Shown here in pieces: positions 8,349 to 17,780 of a stretch of DNA of 40,852 nt (its first letter is position 1; each line of letters starts with the position of its first letter). The stretch is from the NCBI GenBank assembly GCA_910583795.1, contig CAJTZQ010000033.1, positions 1 through 40,852 on the forward strand, read 5' to 3'. The notes beneath the pieces were generated by a model. It saw only the letters and a list, made by a program, of their open reading frames with translations. It did not search any database and was not told where the DNA came from. Position numbers and translations under genes: made by a program. The DNA comes from an uncultured Muribaculaceae bacterium. GTDB taxonomy: Bacteria; Bacteroidota; Bacteroidia; Bacteroidales; Muribaculaceae.

Positions 8349-11300
8349 TTAATCCAGTTCAAGCAATGGACGTAACAATTCTTTTATTCTCTCTTCAGGA
8401 GAGAGAGTTCCATCAATATTCGGTACAGGAACGCCATAAAATCTTCTCTCTCTACCGATAGCGTCTGAATCGAAAAGAGTAAGTTTATCTTTTGAGAATA
8501 TTTCCTGAGCCAAAATCCTATGACCATTGTCACACAAAGTCTCTCCCGGATCATTAAAATCCGATGACAACTGCAAAGATGACAGACTCTCGATCCGGTA
8601 AAATATTTCGCCAAAATCTGCACGTACCACCGTCAAAAGATAGTCTTCATCCTTGCCAATAGTCATATTTTTTATGGAAACACCTAATCGAAAATTGCTA
8701 TCAACCCTCGGAGAAATACTCAACAATGATTGCATTGGCAGTTTTACAACCCTGGCGTCATCATAAGTAATCACTAAAATGCCGCTAATCTCTTCTTCCT
8801 TCACAGAGATAGCCGCTGTGCAAGAAGAATCTGATTCAAAATATATATCTTCCTCAGATCTGAAAAAAGAATTATCTTCCCTAACATATAAATAATAACT
8901 TGGCGCCACATAATTCGGCTCATAATAATGAAGCACATTCTTTCTCCTCTTACCAAGACGAATAGAACTGGGTTCCAGAAGATTACCTTCTCTCTCAACT
9001 TTTTTTATCTTGTCTTGAGTGTTTAAGGCAATACCGACATTAACCGCATCTGATACACACTCGTCAGAGACTGATTCAGCGTTTTCTTCTTCAATATTAT
9101 CTTTGTCAACCCCCCACAGTTTAATCAAAAGATGATAGTTATGACTCCTGGTCTTTATAAATTCATCTCGCTCTTCATCAAGACGAGGTTTTGTAGTGGA
9201 ACTTGAGCGGACATAGATTATACCGTCGAGTTCAACCGGAATCTCAACCGGAAGAACCTTAACAATAATAACACCTTTGTGAGATTCAGGATCTATCGAT
9301 ATTTCACAATGATCTTTTGCATGCACCGGCAGTTTACGATCAAGATTATTTTGTAGGTCAACGATCATTCCGTCAAGGGTAGCTTTAAGCCCACTTGCCC
9401 TCCTATATGCAAGATCATCCGCGAGTCCATTTTCATAACCGGCATCGTTTACACCTATATACAGTGTACCTCCTCTGGCATTCATAAATCCACATATAAT
9501 ATGCAAAATCTCATGAATCTGAGATTTAAAATCAGGACGAGAACCTCCTCTTGATGAATATATCATACTACTTTTGAACTCTACTGTCTGAGACTCATCT
9601 CCATAATATTTTGCGGAAGATGTAGCATTATTTACATTGAGAAGAGTTGATATTTCCTTCATTATATCTTTCCTTGTCTTCTCAAGCTCGACAGGGAGCA
9701 TATTGTAAGAAAGGACAAGAGAAGCAAGCTTTCCTTCTGTCTCATTGCGAGGATTCTTAGAAATCCTCCAAAGAGACTCAGAGTTTGCATTAATATCTAT
9801 GTCTGCAACAATCTTAAGACGTGAATGAAGCCTTTCAAGCATAGGGATTTTACTTACATTGTCTTCACATTTTTCAAGGTCTTCCATATCAATCTTTTGA
9901 TTCTTTCCAAAATCATAAAGAAGTCTTAAAAGATGCATGTGAAGAGTCAATTCGTTAAATAAGGTTTCTTCTTCAGCCAGTCTACACAGAATCGTAGCGA
10001 GACCAAGATAATTGAATGCCTTTAAATATTCAGTCTCGGTATAAGCTCTACGCTGATACATATAAATGAGTTCAAGCAATTCCTCTTTTTTCATAACCTC
10101 CTCAGTCTCTCTGACTTCAAAGGTTTCATCTGAAAACTCTTCTTCCTCTTCTCCTAACGCCTGCATAAGATTAAAAAGACATAACGACTTCTTAATCATT
10201 ACAGGAATGTTGTCTTGATTTTCAGATAGTTCACCAATAAAAAACTGAGTTATAGAATTTGATCTTTCCGGTTCTATATAACGCACTCTTACAAGTTTAC
10301 TCTCGCTAAGAGCGTGTGTTGATTCGTCACAATAAATCTTGAAAGTTGAGCCCATTTCTGTCAGACACAACCATGCGTTGTTAACTCTGTCAAAATATGT
10401 GACAATACCGATCAATTCTTTATCTGATGATGAATTTTCAAGCAAATAATCTTCAATTTGAGATTTCATGCTAAACTCAAGACCATAATATTTTCTTGAG
10501 ACTGTAGCAGAGAAAATCAAAGGTTGTCCATCGCGATTGAAAGCAAAATTTAATGACCCGTCATAATTTCCAGGAATATCCTTGTATGATAACCATCCAA
10601 GCATATGATATGCATCACATGGCATCCAACCTTCCCCTTTGTACATCTCGTCACAAATAGTGCAATGAAACTGCAATCTCTGCCTTTCCGGACCGGTTTT
10701 AAGAATTCTCAAATCATCTATGACAACTTTTACCTCCTCACCATCATATGGTTCCCTTTTTTCAATCGCCCTGTCTTCTGTATCTTCTGTATTGCCAAAA
10801 ATCGACCACGATATGTCGTTCCACATCTGATCAAAAACCTTAAGATCTTTCGATTTTCTTATATTCTTCGTCTGAATTGGTTCTGCTAAAGCTATAGAAG
10901 TTTCTGGCCAGTCAAACAAAGAATTTGGTATTGAAGTAGAATCTTCATCTGCATTCCTTGCTATAATCCGAATACTATCAGCCTTAAGCCTTATATCCGC
11001 TTTAGAAGTGGAATATATTTTTGTGACAATATCTCTATCTTCCAAATAATGTCCGGGATGAGATGTTTTAACCAAAATCAGGGTAGGTTGGTCAGTATCT
11101 TGCCAAGAAAACTCGTTTGGAAAATCGATACCGAGCAAAGAGTCAATTCCCTTTCCGAGAAGTGCATTAACACTGCTTGGCACAAGATAAGAAATATATC
11201 GATACAACATAGCCCTGTTTAAATTAAGATCTATGTTATCAGACTCCGTTGCTAGCAATCTTTGGATAGCTATTGCAAGAATAAGACGTATTAATGTCTT

Positions 11301-12422
11301 ATTTTCATCACTTGAATCGTTTGCAGGCAACTGATTGGCTTTAGTCGCATTTTCTTCAATAAATATCTGCAATTGCTCTACAAGTGCAGGACGAAACGGG
11401 TCGGTTCGCCAGTTTGAAATATCCCAATTGTGCAAAGCCTCGAAAAGCTCACCCATGCGTGTATTAATCAGCTCAGGACATAATTTTAAAATTGTCATCA
11501 TAATCCTGAATTGTTTTGAAGGATGATAAAGATAACCGGCTTCCTTCAGTCTGGCAAACATCCCGTCAATAAATTCCTCATGTGTTCCTTCAAGTATTCT
11601 TTCGGCAGCCTGACCATACTGATTAAACAATTCCACATAATGCGATAATCGCGATTGTAAAAGCTCTCGCTGTTCATGATTACATAACCTGAGATAATCA
11701 GATTCCTCGAGTATGTAAAGAGCTATCCGCTTAGCAATATATAACCTTTTTACAACTCGTGTCAGTTTTCTTAAATCATCCTTGCATCCTATCAACCAGT
11801 CCGTTATTCTGGAAGCTGTGATACGGAGCAATTCAAAAATCCAGCTTGGATCTTGATCATCATATAAATTCAGTGCAGGTTCAAATTCAGGAATAGTCTC
11901 AATCAATCGAAAATAAAATTCTTGCAATGACAATCTATTAATTTTCTCAAGCCATTGATCAACTGTATAAAATTCTAAAGGTAGTCTGACCGACAGTTTT
12001 CCAACATATTTCAATTCAACGTTTACCCCTGATATCCTTACAACCCTGCATTTGACACTGTTACCTTTAATTAAAGACATCGGCGCCTTCAATAATTTAA
12101 AACACAGTCCATTATCATCTTGTAATTCATAAAATGAATCTGAATCTTTTTTATCAGATTTGACAACAAATTCATATTCCTGACCCTCCGTATAAAACGT
12201 TTTAACTATATAGTTCAAATCCTGTCCCAAAGCAATTGGATACATAGATTTCACATAACATTTCAAGGAATCGGGTAGGGGTTGATTTAATTGAAACTTA
12301 AACTTAGTCAGTGAAAACTGTTTCCCATCTGAGGTCTTTACCGTAAAAAATTTCCTTCTGGATGATTCTTTAACAACATCTAAATAATATGAATGTCCTT
12401 GAATAAAATCTGTTGAGTCCAT
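8349..12422 (-). CDS. Very large AlbA_2 (Schlafen-type) domain protein, function unknown
   Basis: The product is 1,357 residues. The only recognisable domain is AlbA_2, at about residues 940-1075: it starts TVEFKSSM, continues with HIICGFMNARGGTLYIGVND (the GGxLxIGVxD core) and ends IYVRSSSTTKPRL. AlbA_2 domains resemble the Schlafen nucleic-acid-binding/nuclease core and occur in regulators and some defence proteins. The first ~900 residues show no known family; there is an acidic stretch (GEEEEEFSDETFE) near residue 760. No signal peptide or membrane segment is seen, so it is cytoplasmic. ATG 12422 is chosen because the upstream ATG at 12455 lies inside a consensus promoter. It is monocistronic, standing between tRNA-Gln genes and a uvrA gene. 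Function is not inferable. Confidence 0.8.
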   Translation of the reverse strand: MDSTDFIQGHSYYLDVVKESSRRKFFTVKTSDGKQFSLTKFKFQLNQPLPDSLKCYVKSMYPIALGQDLNYIVKTFYTEGQEYEFVVKSDKKDSDSFYELQDDNGLCFKLLKAPMSLIKGNSVKCRVVRISGVNVELKYVGKLSVRLPLEFYTVDQWLEKINRLSLQEFYFRLIETIPEFEPALNLYDDQDPSWIFELLRITASRITDWLIGCKDDLRKLTRVVKRLYIAKRIALYILEESDYLRLCNHEQRELLQSRLSHYVELFNQYGQAAERILEGTHEEFIDGMFARLKEAGYLYHPSKQFRIMMTILKLCPELINTRMGELFEALHNWDISNWRTDPFRPALVEQLQIFIEENATKANQLPANDSSDENKTLIRLILAIAIQRLLATESDNIDLNLNRAMLYRYISYLVPSSVNALLGKGIDSLLGIDFPNEFSWQDTDQPTLILVKTSHPGHYLEDRDIVTKIYSTSKADIRLKADSIRIIARNADEDSTSIPNSLFDWPETSIALAEPIQTKNIRKSKDLKVFDQMWNDISWSIFGNTEDTEDRAIEKREPYDGEEVKVVIDDLRILKTGPERQRLQFHCTICDEMYKGEGWMPCDAYHMLGWLSYKDIPGNYDGSLNFAFNRDGQPLIFSATVSRKYYGLEFSMKSQIEDYLLENSSSDKELIGIVTYFDRVNNAWLCLTEMGSTFKIYCDESTHALSESKLVRVRYIEPERSNSITQFFIGELSENQDNIPVMIKKSLCLFNLMQALGEEEEEFSDETFEVRETEEVMKKEELLELIYMYQRRAYTETEYLKAFNYLGLATILCRLAEEETLFNELTLHMHLLRLLYDFGKNQKIDMEDLEKCEDNVSKIPMLERLHSRLKIVADIDINANSESLWRISKNPRNETEGKLASLVLSYNMLPVELEKTRKDIMKEISTLLNVNNATSSAKYYGDESQTVEFKSSMIYSSRGGSRPDFKSQIHEILHIICGFMNARGGTLYIGVNDAGYENGLADDLAYRRASGLKATLDGMIVDLQNNLDRKLPVHAKDHCEISIDPESHKGVIIVKVLPVEIPVELDGIIYVRSSSTTKPRLDEERDEFIKTRSHNYHLLIKLWGVDKDNIEEENAESVSDECVSDAVNVGIALNTQDKIKKVEREGNLLEPSSIRLGKRRKNVLHYYEPNYVAPSYYLYVREDNSFFRSEEDIYFESDSSCTAAISVKEEEISGILVITYDDARVVKLPMQSLLSISPRVDSNFRLGVSIKNMTIGKDEDYLLTVVRADFGEIFYRIESLSSLQLSSDFNDPGETLCDNGHRILAQEIFSKDKLTLFDSDAIGRERRFYGVPVPNIDGTLSPEERIKELLRPLLELD

Positions 12423-12453
12423 GATTATATTAGTTATAATAATAAAGCAATTC

Positions 12454-12484
12454 ACAAATATACATAAAATTGTTGATAATCAAA
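12454..12484 (-). promoter_or_regulatory. Promoter of the AlbA_2 protein gene
   Basis: On the minus strand TTTG (12484-12481) is followed after 19 bp by TATATTTG (12461-12454), a full consensus match. It leaves a leader of roughly 25 nt before ATG 12422 and rules out the ATG at 12455 as start. The rest of 12485-12640 is AT-rich and shows nothing else. Confidence 0.78.
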
Positions 12485-12644
12485 GCAGTTTAATAAGAGT
12501 TTCTCAATCGAAACCAAAAAAAGAGAGATCTTAAATAATTATTTTACTTCTTATTTAACATAATATTGATTATGCATATTTTTGACTATATAGTTACATG
12601 GCGATTTTTACAAATCTTTTTGAGCATATTTTTATGTTTCCTAA

Positions 12645-12683
12645 TGCAAAAATAACACCATCGAACCATCCGATGGTGTTATT
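12645..12683 (-). terminator. Intrinsic terminator after uvrA
   Basis: A perfect 13-bp stem (AATAACACCATCG 12651-12663 with CGATGGTGTTATT 12671-12683) encloses a 7-nt loop; on the minus strand the stem runs into a T tract (A run at 12648-12652). It lies 68 bp after the uvrA stop codon. Confidence 0.88.
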
Positions 12684-12750
12684 CTGAAATTATTAGTGTT
12701 ATATTTTTAAACCGGGATGCTAAATATGATTCAGGAAGTCTAAATTTGAA

Positions 12751-15591
12751 TCATTTATTATTAGCTTCAAGTTCCTTTTTTAAGAAACCTGCTGTAAATG
12801 TTCCTGTGGAAGAGACCTCTTCCGGTGTACCTTCTGCAATAATCATACCTCCACCTCTACCACCTTCAGGGCCAAGGTCTATTACATAGTCAGCACACTT
12901 AATTATATCAAGATTATGCTCTATAACAACGATTGTATTACCTTTATCAGCAAGCCGGTTGATGACCTTCAGCAATACTCTGATATCCTCGAAGTGAAGA
13001 CCGGTAGTTGGCTCGTCGAGTATAAACAAAGTTTTTCCCGTGTCTTTTTTAGCAAGTTCGGTTGCCAATTTAACTCGCTGATTTTCACCTCCACTAAGAG
13101 TACTTGAAGGCTGACCCAATTTAATGTAACCTAAGCCAATGTCTTGCAAAACTTTTATCTTTTTTAATATATTGGGTACATTTTCAAAGAAATCGACAGC
13201 TTGATTGACAGTCATTTCCAATACATCAGATATAGATTTACCCTTAAATCTGACTTCTAAGGTCTCTCTATTATATCTCTTCCCATGACATGTCTCACAC
13301 GGGACAAGCACATCAGGCAGAAAATTCATTTCTATTGTTCTGTATCCATTACCTTTACAGGTTTCACATCTTCCTCCAGAAACATTAAACGAGAACCTGC
13401 CCGGCTTATATCCTCTTAATTTAGAATCAGGCAGTTCTACAAACAGTTTTCGTATATCAGAAAAGACTCCTGTGTAAGTTGCTGGATTTGAGCGAGGAGA
13501 TCTACCTAAAGGCGATTGATCCACTGTCACGACCTTATCGATGTTTTCAATTCCTTTTACTTCTTTATATGGCAAAGGAGCCTGAATGGAACGATAAAAC
13601 TTCTGACTTAGCAATGGATGGAGAGTACCATTGATCAATGAAGATTTCCCGCTACCACTAACACCAGTGACACATACAAATTTACCTAATGGAAGCTTGA
13701 GATCTACATTTTTAAGATTATGGCCTGATGCGCCGATGATTTCAAGGAATTTTCCGTTTCCCTTACGTCTTACTTCCGGAATTTGAATACTTTTGCTCCC
13801 GTTTAAATATCCTGCTGTAAGCGTATTGGTCTTTTTAAGATCATTAACCTTGCCTTGAAACATAACCTCTCCCCCATGACGACCTGCTCCTGGACCTATA
13901 TCAACAATATAGTCCGCCTCTTCCATAATATCTTTGTCATGTTCAACTACTATTATGGAATTACCGGTATCCCTAAGTTGTTTAAGGCTATTTATTAGCC
14001 TCACATTGTCTCGCTGATGCAAGCCTATCGACGGTTCATCCAGAATATATAACACATTCACTAACTGTGACCCGATTTGAGTTGCAAGTCTTATTCTTTG
14101 ACTTTCACCCCCGCTCAACGATGCACTGCTTCGATTTAGCGACAAATAGTCCAGACCTACATCAAGAAGGAATTTAAGCCTGCTGTTAATCTCTTTTAAT
14201 ATCTCAGCAGCTACTTTTCTTCTTGATGGATCAATTTTATATTCCAAAATTTTAGACCACTCATATAGCTCTGATATATCCATCTGCGCAACATCGGCGA
14301 TACTCTTATCATCAATAAAATAATTCAAGGCAATTCTATTGAGACGTTTTCCCTCACATTCGGGGCATATCGCTTTAGAAAAATATTGATTCTCCCATTT
14401 GCTTGTTGCACCTGACCCATCGTCAACAGCCTGCAATTCTATATACTTCACAAGCCCGTCATAACTCCCGGCATAATAGGAAGTGGACATTGTTGCATTT
14501 TGAATATCCAATTTTTGATCAGTGCCATTAAGAATGTCGTCAATAGCTTCCTGGGGAAGTTCATTCCATGGAGTTTTTAATGAAAGTCCATATATCTTAC
14601 ATATAGCTTCAATCTGCCAGAATATTAACGAATTTTTATATTTGCCCAGTGGAGCTATGGCACCGTCATATATTGAAATTTTTTTATCAGGAATGACCTT
14701 TTCTTCATCTACAATATTTACAACTCCAAGTCCCCTACATTTTGGACAATATCCCTGAGGAGAATTAAATGAAAAATTATGCGGTGCAGCTTCAGGATAA
14801 GACAGTCCATTCTCTGAATCCATCAATAACTGGCTATAATGACGAACGAGATTGGTTTCCATGTCAAGAACCATCATTTGTTTGCCTCCCTGTTTTAAAG
14901 CATCATCTACGGTTGATCTGAGACGTTGAATATCGTTTTCCTTTACTCGAAGCCTATCCACTACCAATTCTATTGAATGATTTTTGTAGCGGTCAAGCTT
15001 CATGCCGTAAACAAGTTCTTTCACCTCTCCATCAACTCTCACATTAAGATATCCTTTCTTTCTTAGAGTCTCAAAAAGTTCTTTATAATGACCTTTCCTA
15101 TTCTTGACAAGAGGTGCAAGAATCTGTATTTTTCTGTCATTATATTTTTCCAATAATAATGTTATGATCTTATCCTTGGAATATTTCACCATCGGCTTAC
15201 CGGAAATATAGCTTCTTGCCTCCCCCAATCGCGCATATAATAATCGGAAAAAGTCGTATACTTCAGTAGTTGTTCCTATGGTACTTCGCGGATTCTTATT
15301 CACTGTCTTTTGCTCAATACTGATAACCGGATTCAAGCCGGTAATCTTATCCACATCCGGACGTTCCAAAGAGCCGAGCATATTTCTCGCGTATGAAGAA
15401 AATGTCTCGATATACCTTCTTTGTCCTTCAGCAAAGATAGTATCAAAAGCAAGTGACGATTTCCCACAACCGCTTAAACCTGTGACCACACACAAAGAAT
15501 CATGGGGAATTGTCACATCTATATTTTTAAGATTATGCACCCGTGCACCATAAACTTCAACAGAACCGGATGTCTTATTATTTTCATTCAT
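12751..15591 (-). CDS. uvrA: Excinuclease ABC subunit A (canonical UvrA)
   Basis: This 946-residue ATPase of nucleotide excision repair scans DNA with UvrB for bulky lesions. Seen in order: Walker A GLSGCGKSSLAFDTIFAEGQ (a Cys replaces the usual second Ser), EQKTVNKNPRSTIGTTTEVY, zinc-binding CPKCRGLG and CPECEGKR, signature LSGGESQR with LDEPSIGLHQRD, second Walker A GVSGSGKSSL, DQSPLGRSPRSNPATYTGVF, C-terminal zinc module CETCKGNG/CETCHGKRY, signature LSGGENQR and LDEPTTGLHFED. Its second half matches the canonical UvrA pattern more closely than the paralogue at 4955-7768. It starts 42 bp after the type B T9SS cargo gene, but cotranscription is uncertain. A strong terminator follows. Confidence 0.95.
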   Translation of the reverse strand: MNENNKTSGSVEVYGARVHNLKNIDVTIPHDSLCVVTGLSGCGKSSLAFDTIFAEGQRRYIETFSSYARNMLGSLERPDVDKITGLNPVISIEQKTVNKNPRSTIGTTTEVYDFFRLLYARLGEARSYISGKPMVKYSKDKIITLLLEKYNDRKIQILAPLVKNRKGHYKELFETLRKKGYLNVRVDGEVKELVYGMKLDRYKNHSIELVVDRLRVKENDIQRLRSTVDDALKQGGKQMMVLDMETNLVRHYSQLLMDSENGLSYPEAAPHNFSFNSPQGYCPKCRGLGVVNIVDEEKVIPDKKISIYDGAIAPLGKYKNSLIFWQIEAICKIYGLSLKTPWNELPQEAIDDILNGTDQKLDIQNATMSTSYYAGSYDGLVKYIELQAVDDGSGATSKWENQYFSKAICPECEGKRLNRIALNYFIDDKSIADVAQMDISELYEWSKILEYKIDPSRRKVAAEILKEINSRLKFLLDVGLDYLSLNRSSASLSGGESQRIRLATQIGSQLVNVLYILDEPSIGLHQRDNVRLINSLKQLRDTGNSIIVVEHDKDIMEEADYIVDIGPGAGRHGGEVMFQGKVNDLKKTNTLTAGYLNGSKSIQIPEVRRKGNGKFLEIIGASGHNLKNVDLKLPLGKFVCVTGVSGSGKSSLINGTLHPLLSQKFYRSIQAPLPYKEVKGIENIDKVVTVDQSPLGRSPRSNPATYTGVFSDIRKLFVELPDSKLRGYKPGRFSFNVSGGRCETCKGNGYRTIEMNFLPDVLVPCETCHGKRYNRETLEVRFKGKSISDVLEMTVNQAVDFFENVPNILKKIKVLQDIGLGYIKLGQPSSTLSGGENQRVKLATELAKKDTGKTLFILDEPTTGLHFEDIRVLLKVINRLADKGNTIVVIEHNLDIIKCADYVIDLGPEGGRGGGMIIAEGTPEEVSSTGTFTAGFLKKELEANNK

Positions 15592-15633
15592 ATACTAATA
15601 ATTTTCATAATATTAATCAAGAATTCCCGGATA

Positions 15634-16965
15634 TTATCTGCCGATATTTCGATCGAATATAATATTAATATCTCCACTCTTTTTATAATGTTTACCATCA
15701 GATCCTATAGCATTAATAACATAATAATATACTCCTGGTTTAACTATTTTGTTATTATATCTACCATTCCATCCCACGGCAGGATTGTCGCAATAAAACA
15801 ATTCGTGACCTTGCCTGTCGAATATCCAACATTGAAAGTCAATAATAGATCGATAGGCAACCTTCCACTCATCATTTATTCCATCTCCATCAGGAGAAAA
15901 AATATTCGGTATCTTTAACTCAGATGTCCCGACATTCACAACATAAGTCTTTCCATATACACTACAACTACCATCAGCATTACTTCCGATACATCTGACA
16001 TACGTTGTTCCTTCTTTAGTAAATGTATATTCAAAATCTTGTTCATTCAAACGGTATGATATATTTTGAAAATCTATATCATCCGACATTTGCCATTCTA
16101 CATGAGCAACTCCATCTGTTGCATAAGATGAAAACAATAATGTACATGGAGCGGAACCTCCAAGAAAATCTACATTATCTTTTATCTCATTATCTGTATT
16201 ATTTTCTGCATCTAAATTGATAACAGTTGATTCTATAGAAATAGAATATGGATTATTATTTCTGCTAACCCACATTCTACAACTATCCCAGAATTCCAAA
16301 AAACGATCACCTGAGATTTTGATATTAGAAATGCAATACATAGGTGGAACGAGTATTATCTTTTTCGATATACTCGAAAGATTTTTTATTAAAGGCAGTT
16401 GATCAAAACGGTTATAATCTTCATTCCAAATTAGATTGTTATATGATAATTTAATATCTCTTGATAATATTTCTTGTCTGCCATTAACGGTATAATAATA
16501 TATAGGATACGCAGAACCATCAAACTCTATAATCGTAGATTCACAATCTTGATAATTATCAAAAGAAATATTATTTATTTCGAACCTGTTTGTACTATAA
16601 TCTACAATCCAAAATATATATTTTTTACTATCAGATTCTACAATATATCCTTTATTACCTGATATAGACGGTAGCATAGATTTTTTATCTATATTAAGTA
16701 CATTTTCTATAGGTACTGCATAAGCAGCGCCCATATTGCCAAACATACTCCATTTAGCATTTTTAAATTCTTCGACATCAACACATATAGAAACATCTTC
16801 GAGATCTTTTAAAACAAAAATCTTATCTAATCCCGTAGATTTTTCAGGAATCATATCAAAAACCGGAAAGTGATTTCCCATAAAAGAGACTTCATCAGCA
16901 AACACATTTATTGCATTAATCATGCATCCACAGCCAAGGATGAAAGATATTCTTGTTAATAACAT
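15634..16965 (-). CDS. Secreted protein with T9SS type B C-terminal sorting domain
   Basis: This 443-residue protein begins with a signal-peptide-like segment (MLLTRISFILGCGCMINAIN, likely cleaved near FADE) and ends with a gliding-motility-associated (CHU_C, type B) sorting domain: PNIFSPDGDGINDEWKV, then FDRQGHELFYCD, WNGRYNNK, GVYYYVINAIGSDGK. Such domains direct export across the outer membrane by the type IX secretion system and, in type B cargo, surface retention via PorP/SprF-like proteins. Just before it (about residues 270-350) is a PKD/Ig-like segment ending TTYVRCIGSNADGSC. The middle has no known domain. It implies that the host carries a T9SS. It follows the XRE regulator gene by 112 bp. 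Confidence 0.85.
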   Translation of the reverse strand: MLLTRISFILGCGCMINAINVFADEVSFMGNHFPVFDMIPEKSTGLDKIFVLKDLEDVSICVDVEEFKNAKWSMFGNMGAAYAVPIENVLNIDKKSMLPSISGNKGYIVESDSKKYIFWIVDYSTNRFEINNISFDNYQDCESTIIEFDGSAYPIYYYTVNGRQEILSRDIKLSYNNLIWNEDYNRFDQLPLIKNLSSISKKIILVPPMYCISNIKISGDRFLEFWDSCRMWVSRNNNPYSISIESTVINLDAENNTDNEIKDNVDFLGGSAPCTLLFSSYATDGVAHVEWQMSDDIDFQNISYRLNEQDFEYTFTKEGTTYVRCIGSNADGSCSVYGKTYVVNVGTSELKIPNIFSPDGDGINDEWKVAYRSIIDFQCWIFDRQGHELFYCDNPAVGWNGRYNNKIVKPGVYYYVINAIGSDGKHYKKSGDINIIFDRNIGR

Positions 16966-16985
16966 ATAAAACTTTGTGAGATACC

Positions 16986-17018
16986 AGAAGTATGGGAATC
17001 ACCGGGATTCCTGCTTCT
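16986..17018. other. Imperfect hairpin between the XRE regulator and T9SS cargo genes
   Basis: AGAAG (16986-16990) and GGAATC (16995-17000) pair with GATTCC (17006-17011) and CTTCT (17014-17018), leaving a small internal loop. There is no T tract on either strand, so it may be an mRNA structure or operator rather than a terminator. Confidence 0.4.
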
Positions 17019-17077
17019 TCTACTTAAACGTCTACACAAAATAAAATATTGCAATCAACAGGACAATAGCAGACAAG

Positions 17078-17680
17078 TCATTTCCCGGGATAGAACGTCT
17101 CAAAGGTGGAATCATCATAATATATTGTGACATGTACCACTTTTTTTGATTTTTCTTTAAATTTCGCTAAATCACTTAAGAATTCAGGATTTTTTAGAAT
17201 AGAGTTAACCTCCCTGTTTATCATATCCTTAGCCTGGGAATCATCAGAATTAAGCGCCATTTCCTTGCAATATCCGGAGTTTTCTTGACGGTCAATCGAT
17301 TTTTCTAGAATTTCAGAAGCATTTTTCGAATCTGATTTATTTCCTTTAGTATTTAAATCAGAATCTGAATCATCCACACTGTCGTTTAATGAATTTATGG
17401 AGTTATCATCATCTTGAGTGCTGCAATTGATATTAGTGTGAGACTGCGATTTTGTATTCCAAACATCTCCCTCCCCAAAAAGTAGCCACAAAATGGATAG
17501 ATCCGGATATGCTTTATGAATTTGACTAATTATAACATCACTTACCTTCTTGTTTCTTCCTGTAACAAGCTGAGAAAGCGTAGGACGCGATATATTGCAC
17601 TCGTCAGCAAACTGAGAGTTCGATATTCCCAATTCCTCAATGAGGAATTTTAGACGAATTGCAATATTTTGGTCTGACAT
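17078..17680 (-). CDS. XRE/cI-type helix-turn-helix transcriptional regulator
   Basis: This is a 200-residue putative DNA-binding protein. Residues about 5-60 form an HTH_XRE domain (IRLKFLIEELGISNSQFADE, then NISRPTLSQLVTGRNKKVSD). The Trp-rich end of the domain (LSILWLLFGEGDVW) is typical of Bacteroidales chromosomal members of this family. The middle (about 75-160) is low-complexity, rich in D, N and S, and looks disordered. The C-terminus carries a short predicted strand (VVHVTIYYDDSTFETFYPGK) that may be an oligomerisation element. There is no LexA-type protease motif. The upstream repeats (17707-17780) suggest autoregulation. Its target is unknown; the neighbouring T9SS cargo gene, 112 bp downstream, is a candidate. 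Confidence 0.85.
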   Translation of the reverse strand: MSDQNIAIRLKFLIEELGISNSQFADECNISRPTLSQLVTGRNKKVSDVIISQIHKAYPDLSILWLLFGEGDVWNTKSQSHTNINCSTQDDDNSINSLNDSVDDSDSDLNTKGNKSDSKNASEILEKSIDRQENSGYCKEMALNSDDSQAKDMINREVNSILKNPEFLSDLAKFKEKSKKVVHVTIYYDDSTFETFYPGK

Positions 17681-17710
17681 TGTGATTAATTTTTTTTAAT
17701 TATATAATTG

Positions 17711-17742
17711 CAAATTTACCTAAAATATTTCAAAATTGCAAA
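17711..17742 (-). promoter_or_regulatory. Promoter of the XRE regulator, embedded in a 13-bp direct repeat
   Basis: On the minus strand TTTG (17742-17739) is followed after 20 bp by TAAATTTG (17718-17711). Each box lies in a copy of the direct repeat ATTGCAAATTTAC (17707-17719 and 17736-17748, 29-bp period), so a protein binding the repeats would cover both promoter boxes. Confidence 0.65.
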
Positions 17743-17755
17743 TTTACAATTAACT

Positions 17756-17780
17756 ATTTTATAATTAACAATTATAAAAT
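17756..17780. repeat. Perfect 11-bp inverted repeat, candidate operator
   Basis: ATTTTATAATT (17756-17766) and AATTATAAAAT (17770-17780) flank a 3-bp centre. The repeat sits just upstream of the XRE promoter -33 box. Its symmetry suits a dimeric HTH protein, though in such AT-rich DNA some symmetry can occur by chance. Confidence 0.5.
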
